Shown: piece by piece, positions 8,625 through 16,785 of the stretch | Layout: each line of letters starts with the position of its first letter | How positions within the stretch are numbered: position 1 is the stretch's first letter | Assembly (NCBI GenBank): GCA_034927345.1 | Contig: JAYFQE010000019.1 | Location: 1-64,000 of the forward strand | Source: JAYFQE01 sp034927345 | GTDB lineage: Bacteria; Bacillota; Clostridia; Saccharofermentanales; UBA5734 | Length of the DNA stretch: 64,000 nt | Direction of reading: 5' to 3' | Program-made: the position numbers and the translations under genes | Notes under the pieces: generated by a model | The model's database searches: none | Told to the model about the DNA's origin: nothing | The model's input: the letters and a program-made list of their open reading frames with translations, nothing else

Positions 8625-9385
8625 AGATAACGCAGCGTGAAAAAATCATGCTTTCTTTCCTGCTGATTGTCGGCCTTCTGGCCGGCGGCTTTTATTTGAT
8701 CTACACGCCGCTCAATAATCAGGCAGATCTGTTGAATCAGGAATATCAGGCGGTTCAGGTTCAGAAAAAGGATATTGACCAGCAGCTGGCCAGTTATGAT
8801 CAGATCAACAAGAGCGTCAATGATTTAACCGATACCATCAACCAGTCGACGGTCGCTTATTATCCGTCGATTCTGCAGGAGAAGATCATTTTGGTCCTGA
8901 ATGATCTGGTGACGGGCAGCGGGATAGTCGTCAGCAATATCGCTTACGTTCAGCAGAAGGGACTGACCCCGCAATTGCCGGATGCGGCTGCCGGAAGCGC
9001 GGCGGCACAGACCGCGCAGACCTCCGGTACCGCGGCCCAGGCCAATTCCCTGACCGACGCGATCAGTCAGCTGAATAAAATGGACGGCATAACGAACGCC
9101 GACGCCGAAGAACAGCAGTCGGCATTGCAGACGGTGGACCAGGCCGCGTTAACGGCAGCTCTGCAGTCGGTCAGCAGTTTGACGGCGACCATCCAGTTTA
9201 CGGGAACCTATGATCAGGTCCGGTATTTTATGACCTTGCTGGAAAACATGAACCGTTCCGTCCAGGTGACGAATATAACCTATACGACCGGTGAGAGCGG
9301 GTTTATCAACGGCACGCTCAATATGAATTTTTACGCCATACCGAAGCTGGTCCGGCAGGATGACGATTATCTGACCTGGAAATAA
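8621..9385 (+). CDS. pilO: Type IV pilus alignment protein PilO
   Basis: This 254-aa protein has a short basic N-terminus and one membrane helix near residues 10-30. A coiled coil follows (to about residue 80), then a PilO-like domain beginning ILQEKIILVLNDL. An Ala/Gln/Thr-rich insert of about 60 residues (positions 125-185) interrupts that domain, which is unusual. The C-terminal half (SVSSLTATIQFTGTYDQVRYFM) matches the PilO/GspM ferredoxin-like fold. It overlaps pilN by ATGA, so the two are probably made together. No pilP or secretin gene follows, as expected for a bacterium without an outer membrane. Confidence 0.8.
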   Translation: MKITQREKIMLSFLLIVGLLAGGFYLIYTPLNNQADLLNQEYQAVQVQKKDIDQQLASYDQINKSVNDLTDTINQSTVAYYPSILQEKIILVLNDLVTGSGIVVSNIAYVQQKGLTPQLPDAAAGSAAAQTAQTSGTAAQANSLTDAISQLNKMDGITNADAEEQQSALQTVDQAALTAALQSVSSLTATIQFTGTYDQVRYFMTLLENMNRSVQVTNITYTTGESGFINGTLNMNFYAIPKLVRQDDDYLTWK

Positions 9386-9430
9386 ACGCGTGCTGATAAA
9401 ACAAAGGATATCAGAGATGGGGGAAGTATT

Positions 9431-11218
9431 TTGATCACCAGCATTATGCAAAGGCTCAATCAATGGCAGCCGGAAACAATCCTGAATTGGAGTTTCTGGG
9501 TTGTGTTGGCCATCGCGGTTCTTGCCTTCATCTATTTTGAGTTGATAAAAAATCTTCAGGCGGCCCGACTGATAAAAGCCTTGCGCATCAATATCGGCAA
9601 GGCCAACGGTTCGGAACAGGAACGATTTAAAACGATCGGCAAGGGGTTTGCCGAACCGCAGAATCAATGGCTGAAGCATGCCTGGCAGGCCTGCCAGACA
9701 TCCCGGCCCATGCAAAATGATTCGCCTGCTTTATGCGATCTCGAGGAACACTTCGACGCGTCGGCTTTGCTGACCGATCGCTGCGCCAGGAAAGCCGCCG
9801 AATCCATACCGGGCGTTCTGACGGCCGCCGGCATTTTGCTGGGCGGCCTGGCTGTTCTGGCAGCGTTCCAGCAATCCGGCTTAACCGCCGACGCCACGGG
9901 AACGACCGGCCTTTTGCCCCGGACGGTTGCGCAGATGCTGATCCTGCTTATCGGATCGATTGTCCTCGCGCTGCTTTTTGCCGGGCTTGACCGCCAATTT
10001 GCCAACAAGGGGGTCCGTGAACTGCATCGTCTGATCAGCGCGCTGGAAGGCAAGCTGACGGTTGTTGCCGATCAGGACTGGATCAGGCAGTTAACCGCCG
10101 AACAGCAGACGCAAACGGATCTGCTGGTCAATATGGGTCCCGATGTGGCGAATCAGATCAACAATCTGTTCGCCGAACGGCTCATCCCCGATCTAGCCGG
10201 CAGTTACCGGCAGGCTATTGAAGACCACTTAAAGCCCTCGCTGCAAAAGCTGGATCAAACCATGCAGCATTATTCAGAGCAGAATCTGGCCCTGCAGCAA
10301 AATGGCATTCAGATTCTGGCCGACCGCTTTGCTCAGCGGATTGACGAGCAATTTTCCGGTCAATTGGCGTCTCTGGCCGCGTTGACCGAACAAATGACTG
10401 TCATGCAGACCGACCGTGTACAGCAATTGGCTGCTTTACAACAGAAAAGCGTTGATGATTTGCAATGTTTACTGACGGCGCTGGACCGCGGCACGCAAAT
10501 GCAGAACCAGATCAATCAGGAAGCGGTTGCTTCTTTGCAGACATTATCCGAATCGCGGACTCAGTTGGCTGAGACAGCCCAGGTTTTCAATGACAGTCTG
10601 AACAAAACCGGCGATCTGGCCGGCCTGATCGGCAATCTGCTGGAATCCGACCGTCAGATGGCCGAGCGGCTCAACACAGAACGGCAGGCGATGCAGGCGC
10701 TCAACAACGGTTATATCGATAAGATGAGCCAGCAGATCACCCAGCTTCAGGATGACTTGAACTCAGAGATCGAGAGCATTTTTGGCCGCTTTACGGATGT
10801 TTATTCGACAACGTTCGAACATATTGATGAGCAAACGACGGCGATGATCCAGAATTATTCCGACAGTACTCATTCGGTTATGAATACCATGGATGAACAG
10901 GTCCGCGACATAACGTTCCTGACGCGTGAGGTGACCACAGAAATATCATCGTTGAATGAACGTCTTGAGCAGTCGGTTAAGGCTTTTGCCGACAAAATCC
11001 GCCTGAGCACCGAGGACACTTTCCAATCGGTGGACCAACATGTTGCTGAACTGGCTCAACGTCTGGCTTACACCGCAGAAATAATCCGCGATTCAGTCGA
11101 CGATTTGCCGGCGGCAGTCCTGGAAGTCAGGCAGGGTATAGGCGGAGAAGCCGCTCCGGATCCTGATCTTGTGCCAAAGGAGGAATCGGATGTTCAGGAA
11201 AGCGACACAGCGACCTAA
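9431..11218 (+). CDS. MotA/TolQ/ZorA-like membrane protein with long coiled-coil tail
   Basis: This 595-aa protein has three predicted membrane helices, at residues 19-38, 126-147 and 166-186. The second starts IPGVLTAAGILLGG, which resembles the PxLLTxxGxLGT segment of MotA/ExbB/ZorA proton-channel subunits. About 400 residues of Gln/Leu-rich coiled coil follow, the layout of ZorA with its cytoplasmic tail. The conserved channel Thr of the GT motif is replaced (Leu-Gly-Gly), so ion conduction is doubtful. The start is TTG after GGGGGAAG. It overlaps the next gene by 29 bases and lies 45 bases after pilO. It could be a Zorya-like anti-phage component or a pilus-linked envelope motor. Family-level assignment is moderate; function is unknown. 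Confidence 0.6.
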   Translation: MITSIMQRLNQWQPETILNWSFWVVLAIAVLAFIYFELIKNLQAARLIKALRINIGKANGSEQERFKTIGKGFAEPQNQWLKHAWQACQTSRPMQNDSPALCDLEEHFDASALLTDRCARKAAESIPGVLTAAGILLGGLAVLAAFQQSGLTADATGTTGLLPRTVAQMLILLIGSIVLALLFAGLDRQFANKGVRELHRLISALEGKLTVVADQDWIRQLTAEQQTQTDLLVNMGPDVANQINNLFAERLIPDLAGSYRQAIEDHLKPSLQKLDQTMQHYSEQNLALQQNGIQILADRFAQRIDEQFSGQLASLAALTEQMTVMQTDRVQQLAALQQKSVDDLQCLLTALDRGTQMQNQINQEAVASLQTLSESRTQLAETAQVFNDSLNKTGDLAGLIGNLLESDRQMAERLNTERQAMQALNNGYIDKMSQQITQLQDDLNSEIESIFGRFTDVYSTTFEHIDEQTTAMIQNYSDSTHSVMNTMDEQVRDITFLTREVTTEISSLNERLEQSVKAFADKIRLSTEDTFQSVDQHVAELAQRLAYTAEIIRDSVDDLPAAVLEVRQGIGGEAAPDPDLVPKEESDVQESDTAT

Positions 11219-12071
11219 ATCATCTTATAAAAATTCCTTCTCGTCAAATCTGGTGATTCTGGCCTTGTTGCTGGTTGTGTTGATAGCCGTCGCCGGTTCT
11301 GTTTATAGCGGAATGAACGGCTCCGGCCAGTCGGCCGGGACCGATTCGACCGGTTCTTTGCCGTCCGGCACGGCAGCCGGTCCGCTGACGACCGATGTTG
11401 CCGCGCTGCAGGCCGAGATTAATGAAGCCCGTCAACAAATCGCCAGCCAGAAGACCGATCTGTCGGCGATGAAGGAACAGCAGGCCAGCCTGCTGGCCGG
11501 CCTTTTATCCGAAGCTGAAAAGGCGGAGCAACTAGCTCAGGCCAGGCAAATCCTCTATCAGGAAATTATCGGCCGCTGCCAGGCTGCCGGATTGACTTGC
11601 CAGGTGAATGCCGAAACCGGCAATCTGAATTTCGGTTCACTCCTGACGTTCGCTTCCAGCGACAGTTCTTTGACAGACGTCTCCAAAGCCGCTTGGCGGA
11701 AAATCGTGCCGATTATCGTCGATTGCGTTTTCAGCGATACCTGGCAGGCGTCCCTGAATCAAATACAGATCGTCGGGTATGCCGATGACGGCGGTACTTA
11801 TACAACCAACCTGACCTTATCACAGACCCGGGCGGAAACGGCGCTGCTCATGATTATCAACGAAAATCTCTATGAAAAAGCAGCCGTTGACGATCCGCAG
11901 AGTTATTTCGCTGTTTCCGGCTGCTCGAACAGCCGGCCGATCAAGAGCAACGGCACGGTCAATAAGGATCTGTCCCGCCGTCTCGAAATAAATCTGCAGC
12001 TGAATGACGAAGGCTTGCTGTCCGGTTTACAGGCGCTGAAACAACACATTCAGGAGCAAAATAATCCTTGA
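11190..12071 (+). CDS. MotB/ZorB-like protein with OmpA-type peptidoglycan-binding domain
   Basis: This 293-aa protein has a basic N-terminus, one membrane helix (residues 21-38), a coiled coil (about 75-130) and an OmpA-like C-terminal domain. The domain shows IVGYADDGG (194-202), LTLSQTRAETALLMI and LSRRLEI (261-267). These match the GHTD, LSxxRA and NRRVE landmarks of MotB/OmpA/ZorB. The catalytic Asp expected at the start of a MotB or ZorB membrane helix is absent; the sequence there is NSFSSNLVI. The ATG at 11190 has AAAGGAGG 6 bases upstream and lies inside the end of the ZorA-like gene. Together the pair would span membrane and cell wall. A wall anchor for the pilus machine is an alternative role. 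Confidence 0.6.
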   Translation: MFRKATQRPKSSYKNSFSSNLVILALLLVVLIAVAGSVYSGMNGSGQSAGTDSTGSLPSGTAAGPLTTDVAALQAEINEARQQIASQKTDLSAMKEQQASLLAGLLSEAEKAEQLAQARQILYQEIIGRCQAAGLTCQVNAETGNLNFGSLLTFASSDSSLTDVSKAAWRKIVPIIVDCVFSDTWQASLNQIQIVGYADDGGTYTTNLTLSQTRAETALLMIINENLYEKAAVDDPQSYFAVSGCSNSRPIKSNGTVNKDLSRRLEINLQLNDEGLLSGLQALKQHIQEQNNP

Positions 12072-13396
12072 TGGAACAGCGAAGCGATCAAAACAATCGA
12101 TCTCAACAGGCGATTTGGACGCAGATACGGCAGCAGCATCGTCTGCCTCTGGAATGGACCTCACCGGAGCTGCTATCTACTTTACCGGACGGTTATTGCT
12201 CTGATCTTGCCCGGAAGTTTCGGGGATTGTCCGATGGAGCCCGGCTGGCGGCGATCCGGCGGATACCCGGCCGGCATTTGGAGTCCATGATGGTCTGTCT
12301 GCTGGACGAGTCGGCCGGACTGGAAGATCTGCTGCTGATCAGCCGGATTTTGCTGATCCGCATGAAACCGCGTCTGGCCCGGTTGAGCTGGTTCCTTTTA
12401 CAACAACAGCCGGAAAACCGTTTTCTGGTTTCGCTTTGCGGACAGGCGGCGCGTTATGTCCTGAAATCAGGCGAATCCCGCTATCCCTTGTCGCTGCGGC
12501 TGATCCGGCATCCCAAATTCCAGAATCCGGCCTGGGCCGGGATTCTGGCGGAAGGGCTTGACGGGGAAGACAAGACCGCTCTGTCCAATGTAAGGCAGAG
12601 TGAGCAGGTTGATCAACATTTAATCCCGCTTATGGCTCAGTATTATTTTACAGCCAATCCGCCAATCACTTTGGATGAGCTGATCAAACAGATGGAGCTT
12701 TTGCCTGACCGGCTTTTTCTGCAGAGATTATGTACTGATCTGTTCCTGCGTTTCGACGCTGCGGCGCTGAAGGAAAATGAAGCGGTCCTGCTTCGGTATT
12801 TTCAGCAAGATCCACCGGAAACGGCGGCGATTCTGAGTCGCTACCTGACTTTTTTGGAACCGGCCGATTATGATCGCGCCATCTGCGCGTATTTCCTGGA
12901 TCGTTTTGATTTTACAAATGATCCCTTCTGGCAGCTGATCACGGCTCCGGCTTGTGAAAAAATGGTTCACTGGCGCCATATGGTCCTGGCGCAGGACTGG
13001 CTGCAGAATAATCCGGTTAAGTGGAAGAGCTTTCAGCCTTATATCATGAAGGTCGACAAGGTTTATCTGGCCGATGACCAGCAGACCTTATACTTGTATT
13101 TCGATCAGGTGGTGATCCGCAATACCGTCAGAATGCCTTTGTCGGCGCTGCTGATTCCGCGCAAAATCTGTCAGTCGCCGCCTGAGGCCGGATTTTGCCG
13201 GGAGCCGGCCGTGCCGGCGCAAAATACGGCCCTGAATGTCAAAGACGTTATTTTGGCCGAAAATATAAACTGGCGGAATACCCAGTCGCTGATTGCCCTG
13301 ATGCGCCGCGGCGAGACCGACCAAATGCTTCAGGTTAATTTTGATCATATTGCGGTCCTGTATGCCCATCAGGTTCTGCGTGAGCTTTTACAATAA
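12071..13396 (+). CDS. Unrecognised cytoplasmic protein, third gene of the ZorAB-like set
   Basis: This 441-aa protein has no signal or membrane helix. It is rich in Leu, Arg and Trp and looks mostly alpha-helical up to about residue 320, possibly with repeats. It then has a beta-rich stretch (KVYLADDQQTLYLYFD). A segment around residues 280-315 holds DPFWQLI, then Glu296 and HW at 300-301. That faintly recalls the EH-signature domain of ZorC, but I cannot confirm the match. The start ATG overlaps the previous TGA (TGATG), so translation is coupled. Nothing downstream looks like ZorD, ZorE or a nuclease. Position makes it the partner or effector of the two membrane proteins. The specific function is unknown. 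Confidence 0.55.
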   Translation: MEQRSDQNNRSQQAIWTQIRQQHRLPLEWTSPELLSTLPDGYCSDLARKFRGLSDGARLAAIRRIPGRHLESMMVCLLDESAGLEDLLLISRILLIRMKPRLARLSWFLLQQQPENRFLVSLCGQAARYVLKSGESRYPLSLRLIRHPKFQNPAWAGILAEGLDGEDKTALSNVRQSEQVDQHLIPLMAQYYFTANPPITLDELIKQMELLPDRLFLQRLCTDLFLRFDAAALKENEAVLLRYFQQDPPETAAILSRYLTFLEPADYDRAICAYFLDRFDFTNDPFWQLITAPACEKMVHWRHMVLAQDWLQNNPVKWKSFQPYIMKVDKVYLADDQQTLYLYFDQVVIRNTVRMPLSALLIPRKICQSPPEAGFCREPAVPAQNTALNVKDVILAENINWRNTQSLIALMRRGETDQMLQVNFDHIAVLYAHQVLRELLQ

Positions 13397-13432
13397 AGAA
13401 ACCGGCCGGCTGTCCTATTCCCCTAGCCGGTC

Positions 13433-13455
13433 CGGGCCTGAGCACGTCAGGGCCC
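13433..13455 (+). terminator. GC-rich hairpin at the end of the pilus cluster
   Basis: GGGCCTGA and TCAGGGCCC pair around a 5-base loop with one bulged G, after the last gene of the cluster. A second inverted repeat (CCGGCT/AGCCGG) lies at about 13407-13430. There is no long T-run, so termination here is only probable. Confidence 0.4.
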
Positions 13456-13460
13456 ATTTG

Positions 13461-13469
13461 TGGTATAAT
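13461..13469 (+). promoter_or_regulatory. Extended -10 promoter for the phasin-like gene
   Basis: TGGTATAAT, an extended -10 box with the full TATAAT hexamer at 13464-13469, lies about 55 bases before the ATG. No good -35 is visible, which is usual for extended -10 promoters. Confidence 0.5.
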
Positions 13470-13524
13470 AATCATAAATCTGTTTTAGTCTGATTGTTTT
13501 AAATTTTGATGGGAGGTCGTAACC

Positions 13525-13830
13525 ATGATGGATGTCAAAGAATTTATGGAAAAATCCTTGAATTTTGGCCTGGGTTTGGCCGTCTATTCGCGTGAGAAAA
13601 TAGAAGAAATGGTTGAGGATATGGTCCGCCGCGGCGAAGTCGCGCAGAAGGACGCCCGGCAGTTCGCCGGCGATCTGGTGAAGAAGGGCGAAGAACAGCG
13701 CAATGAAATGCGCCGGATGATCCGCGAAGAAGTCGCCGCTGCCTTGAAGGAAGCCGGCGTCGCCGGTCAGGGGGACGCTTGCTGCAAATCCGGGCCGGAT
13801 GCCGATAAAACCGATAAGCCGCAGTCCTGA
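13525..13830 (+). CDS. Phasin-family-like small helical protein
   Basis: This 101-aa protein is charged and almost entirely helical. The N-terminal part (FMEKSLNFGLGLAVYSREKIEEMV) fits the short clostridial phasin/PhaF-like family. It is followed by an amphipathic repeat region (DLVKKGEEQ) and a polar tail with two adjacent Cys. In many Clostridia such a gene sits directly before a UbiB/AarF-type kinase, exactly as here. No polyhydroxyalkanoate synthase is visible, so a granule role should not be assumed. The ATG follows GGGAGG. The paired gene starts 32 bases after the stop. Confidence 0.7.
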   Translation: MMDVKEFMEKSLNFGLGLAVYSREKIEEMVEDMVRRGEVAQKDARQFAGDLVKKGEEQRNEMRRMIREEVAAALKEAGVAGQGDACCKSGPDADKTDKPQS

Positions 13831-13862
13831 TCAGGATTGTCGGATAACGGCTGCAGCGATAC

Positions 13863-15560
13863 ATGTTATTGAAGAGACGCCGCCACCTGAAACGATACCG
13901 GCAGATCATCAGTGTTTTTACCCGCAACGGGTTTGGTTTGCTGATGGAGCAGCTGGGTATTTTCAGTTATCTGCGTATGCGGCGCAGCCGGATCAGCCGA
14001 TCCGACGAGAAAGCCGCCGAAAATACCCGTCAGTCGATGGGGGAACGGATGCGGCGTTCGTGCGAGCAGCTGGGGCCGACTTTTGTCAAGATCGGTCAGA
14101 TCCTGAGCACCCGGCCGGATATATTTTCAGCGGAGGTTACCGGCGAACTGGAAAAACTGCAGGATTCGGTTAATCCGTTCCCGCTGGCCGATGTGCGGAA
14201 TGTCATTCGAGCGGAATTCGGCGAGCCGCTGGAAGCTGTTTTTGAATCTTTTGACGAGACGCCTCTGGCGGCCGCGTCTTTATCCCAGGTTCACCGGGCC
14301 GTGCTGCGCGGCGGCCGACCGGTCGTCGTCAAAGTGCAGCGGCCGGGCATCAAGGAAAGCATCAAGACGGATCTGGAAATTTTGCAGGATCTGGTTCATT
14401 TTATCGAACACTATACCCGCTACGGCGAATTGTATGATTTTTCCGGCATGATGGCCGAATTGGAGAAATCCTTGAATAATGAACTGGATTTCTGCAAGGA
14501 GGGCGAAAATGCCGATGTGTTCCGCCGTAATTTCATCGACCAGGACAAAGTGGCCGTGCCGGAGATCCGCTGGGTTTATACGACCAGCCGCGTGCTGACC
14601 ATGGAATATATCTCCGGCTGGCGGATCACCCAGACCGAGGAGATGAAAGCGGCCGGCATCAATTGTTCGGACCTGGGCATCCGTTTGTCCCATGCCATGA
14701 TCCGCCAGTTTTTCCAGGACGGCTTTTTCCATGCGGACCCGCATCCGGGCAACTTGACGGTCCGGCCGGACGGGACGATCGTTTTTTTGGATCTGGGGAT
14801 GGTCGGGCGGCTGAGCGTGTCATACAAGCGTATTTTGTCAAAATTATTTATCGGCATCGCGACTCAGGACAGCCATCAGGTGGTTGAGGCGGTGGCCAGC
14901 ATGGACACCATGAAGCAGCGGATCAGCCTGCGCCATTTCGAGCAGGAAATCGACCGTTTGCTGGAGCAGTATATGTCCATGCCGATGCACGACTTACATG
15001 TCGGCGATTTACTGGCCCAGATTTTCCAGCTGGCTTATGTTTATCATGTGCGTATTCCCGGCGAACTGACGCTGATCGCCAAAACTCTGATCACTTTGCA
15101 GGGTGTCCTGGATAAACTCGACCAAAACCTTAATCTCCTGGAAATCATGAAGCCGATGGTCGGCAAGCTGCTCAAGGAAACCGTATCTTTTGACGAAACA
15201 AGCCGCGCGATCAAACACGGCCTTCACGATTACGGGGAACTGATCCGTTTGACGCCTTCGTTTTTGCTAAATTTACAACATAAACTGGAGGATGATGATT
15301 TTAACCTCCAGTTTGATTTGAAAAATATCGATAAGGTTCAAAACCATTTTGACCGGATTACCAACCGGCTGTCATTCAGCGTAATCCTTCTGGCCGTCAG
15401 CATCATCATAGCGGGCATTATCATCGGCACCAGCCTGGGCGCCGGCATCAGTCCGGTTCTCGGCCAGATGAACCTGGTTATTTTACGGGTCGGTCTGGGC
15501 ATCGCCGCCGTGATTCTGCTTGGCCTGATCATTTCCATGTTCCGTTCCAAGCATTTTTAA
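13863..15560 (+). CDS. UbiB/AarF/ABC1-type atypical kinase
   Basis: This 565-aa member of the ABC1 (UbiB/COQ8) protein-kinase-like family shows the KxGQ segment (FVKIGQILSTRPDIF) and the Ala-rich nucleotide loop (AAASLSQVH). It also has the invariant lysine in VVVKVQRPG, the catalytic HADPHPGN loop and the metal-binding LDLGMVG. Two membrane helices lie at the C-terminus, about residues 505-560. Family members act on lipid or isoprenoid metabolism, with ATPase rather than classic kinase activity. No ubiquinone is expected in such an organism, so the true substrate is unknown. It is probably cotranscribed with the phasin-like gene. The ribosome site before the ATG is weak. Confidence 0.9.
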   Translation: MLLKRRRHLKRYRQIISVFTRNGFGLLMEQLGIFSYLRMRRSRISRSDEKAAENTRQSMGERMRRSCEQLGPTFVKIGQILSTRPDIFSAEVTGELEKLQDSVNPFPLADVRNVIRAEFGEPLEAVFESFDETPLAAASLSQVHRAVLRGGRPVVVKVQRPGIKESIKTDLEILQDLVHFIEHYTRYGELYDFSGMMAELEKSLNNELDFCKEGENADVFRRNFIDQDKVAVPEIRWVYTTSRVLTMEYISGWRITQTEEMKAAGINCSDLGIRLSHAMIRQFFQDGFFHADPHPGNLTVRPDGTIVFLDLGMVGRLSVSYKRILSKLFIGIATQDSHQVVEAVASMDTMKQRISLRHFEQEIDRLLEQYMSMPMHDLHVGDLLAQIFQLAYVYHVRIPGELTLIAKTLITLQGVLDKLDQNLNLLEIMKPMVGKLLKETVSFDETSRAIKHGLHDYGELIRLTPSFLLNLQHKLEDDDFNLQFDLKNIDKVQNHFDRITNRLSFSVILLAVSIIIAGIIIGTSLGAGISPVLGQMNLVILRVGLGIAAVILLGLIISMFRSKHF

Positions 15561-15614
15561 CCGTTTAAGCCGCCGACAGCCGGCGCCGGCAAAACGGCGC
15601 GCTTTCCGTTTGCT

Positions 15615-16646
15615 TTATTCGCCGCTTTGCGTAAAAAAGCGGGCCAGGAAGCCGTCCAGCGCCGCCAGATAACCGGTCCGGTCGAGCAGGAAGCCGTCGG
15701 TATAGCCGGGCTTGTCACAGGCGTAGACGACGGTCAGGTCGGGATTCAAGCGCTGCCGCTCATCGACCAGCGGCTGGATCGAATCGCTGCCGATCCAGGT
15801 GTCCTGAGTCTGGTAAGCGAGGAAAACCGGCAGCTGGCAGCGGGAGAGCAGAGCGGTCGAGTTGACTTTGCCGATGCTGCCGGCCGACAGGCGCACCGCA
15901 TAGGGCACGGTGTATTGCAGCAGGTTATTGCCCAGCCAGCCCTGCCGCCGGTAGATGACCCGGATATAGTCGTCCGGCGAGGCGGCGGGCGAATCCAGCA
16001 TCAGGCCGATGATATAGGATTGGTCGAAATCCAGTTTCCGGATGTTTTCCGGGTAGTCTTTCTTGTCGATACCGGCCGGCGGCAGCTGGTCCCAGGCGAT
16101 CAGCGAAGCTGAAACGCCGGCGCCGAAGCCGTACAGAAGCACATTTTTGGTTGCCGCGTTTTTTCGCGCGTAGCGGACGGCAGCCAGCACGTCGGACCAT
16201 TCGGCATAGCCGTAACCGGACAGCTCGCCGTCCGACTGGCCGGAGTTGCGTTGATCGAAAGCCAGGACATTCAGTCCCTTTTCGACCAGATGGCGATAAA
16301 AATCGGGTGAATCGAGGCCGAACTGCAATCGGTTTTTCCCCTGGTCATGAACCAGGACGACGGTGCTGAAAGCCTTGCCTTCAGCCGGGAAAAACCAGCC
16401 GCTGAGCATGGTTTGCTCGTCCAGCGAGGCGAAACTGACCAGACGGTAATCAGGCATGATATTACTGCTGAAGGTGGCCAGGGCTTGGGGCTTTTGGCGC
16501 ATCAGGTCGTTGGCGGTCGTGAAGGAATAGGCGATGGCGGCGATCAGCGCCAGGGCCAGAACAGAAATGATCAGCGCGGCTCTTTTGATCAGGCGCGCCG
16601 GCCGGCGGCGGTATGATATCCGGCTGATGCTTGTTTTAGTGGTCAT
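15615..16646 (-). CDS. Alpha/beta-hydrolase-fold protein lacking the nucleophile serine
   Basis: This 343-aa protein has one N-terminal membrane helix (about residues 20-42) and an exported alpha/beta-hydrolase domain. It resembles the YqkD/BAAT-like set: STVVLVHDQGKNR (oxyanion region), VLAFDQRNSGQSDG, and a late D/H region. The nucleophile elbow reads YGFGAGVSA where GxSxG is expected; Gly stands in place of Ser. The DNA on the minus strand reads clearly as GGC. It may be a non-catalytic binding protein, or use another residue. The ATG at 16646 is chosen because AAAGGAG lies 6 bases upstream; an in-frame ATG at 16676 lacks a good site. It converges with the kinase gene. Confidence 0.75.
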   Translation of the reverse strand: MTTKTSISRISYRRRPARLIKRAALIISVLALALIAAIAYSFTTANDLMRQKPQALATFSSNIMPDYRLVSFASLDEQTMLSGWFFPAEGKAFSTVVLVHDQGKNRLQFGLDSPDFYRHLVEKGLNVLAFDQRNSGQSDGELSGYGYAEWSDVLAAVRYARKNAATKNVLLYGFGAGVSASLIAWDQLPPAGIDKKDYPENIRKLDFDQSYIIGLMLDSPAASPDDYIRVIYRRQGWLGNNLLQYTVPYAVRLSAGSIGKVNSTALLSRCQLPVFLAYQTQDTWIGSDSIQPLVDERQRLNPDLTVVYACDKPGYTDGFLLDRTGYLAALDGFLARFFTQSGE

Positions 16647-16709
16647 GACGGCTCCTTTTCCGGTATTGTCGGGCATGGGGTTCGCGGTGGGGACTGCGGC
16701 CTGCGCATA

Positions 16710-16718
16710 ATTATAACA
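16710..16718 (-). promoter_or_regulatory. Extended -10 promoter for the hydrolase-fold gene
   Basis: On the minus strand TGTTATAAT gives an extended -10 with a perfect TATAAT at 16715-16710, about 60 bases before the ATG at 16646. Confidence 0.5.
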
Positions 16719-16735
16719 CGCGGATCATGAACTTG

Positions 16736-16744
16736 TGGTAAAAT
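16736..16744 (+). promoter_or_regulatory. Extended -10 promoter for uppP
   Basis: TGGTAAAAT, a TGn extended -10 with a TAAAAT hexamer at 16739-16744, lies 41 bases before the uppP ATG. It is divergent from the promoter of the hydrolase-fold gene. Confidence 0.5.
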
Positions 16745-16785
16745 TGAGGTCAGTCCGGTGCAGACCGGAAAGGGAGGACTACCGC

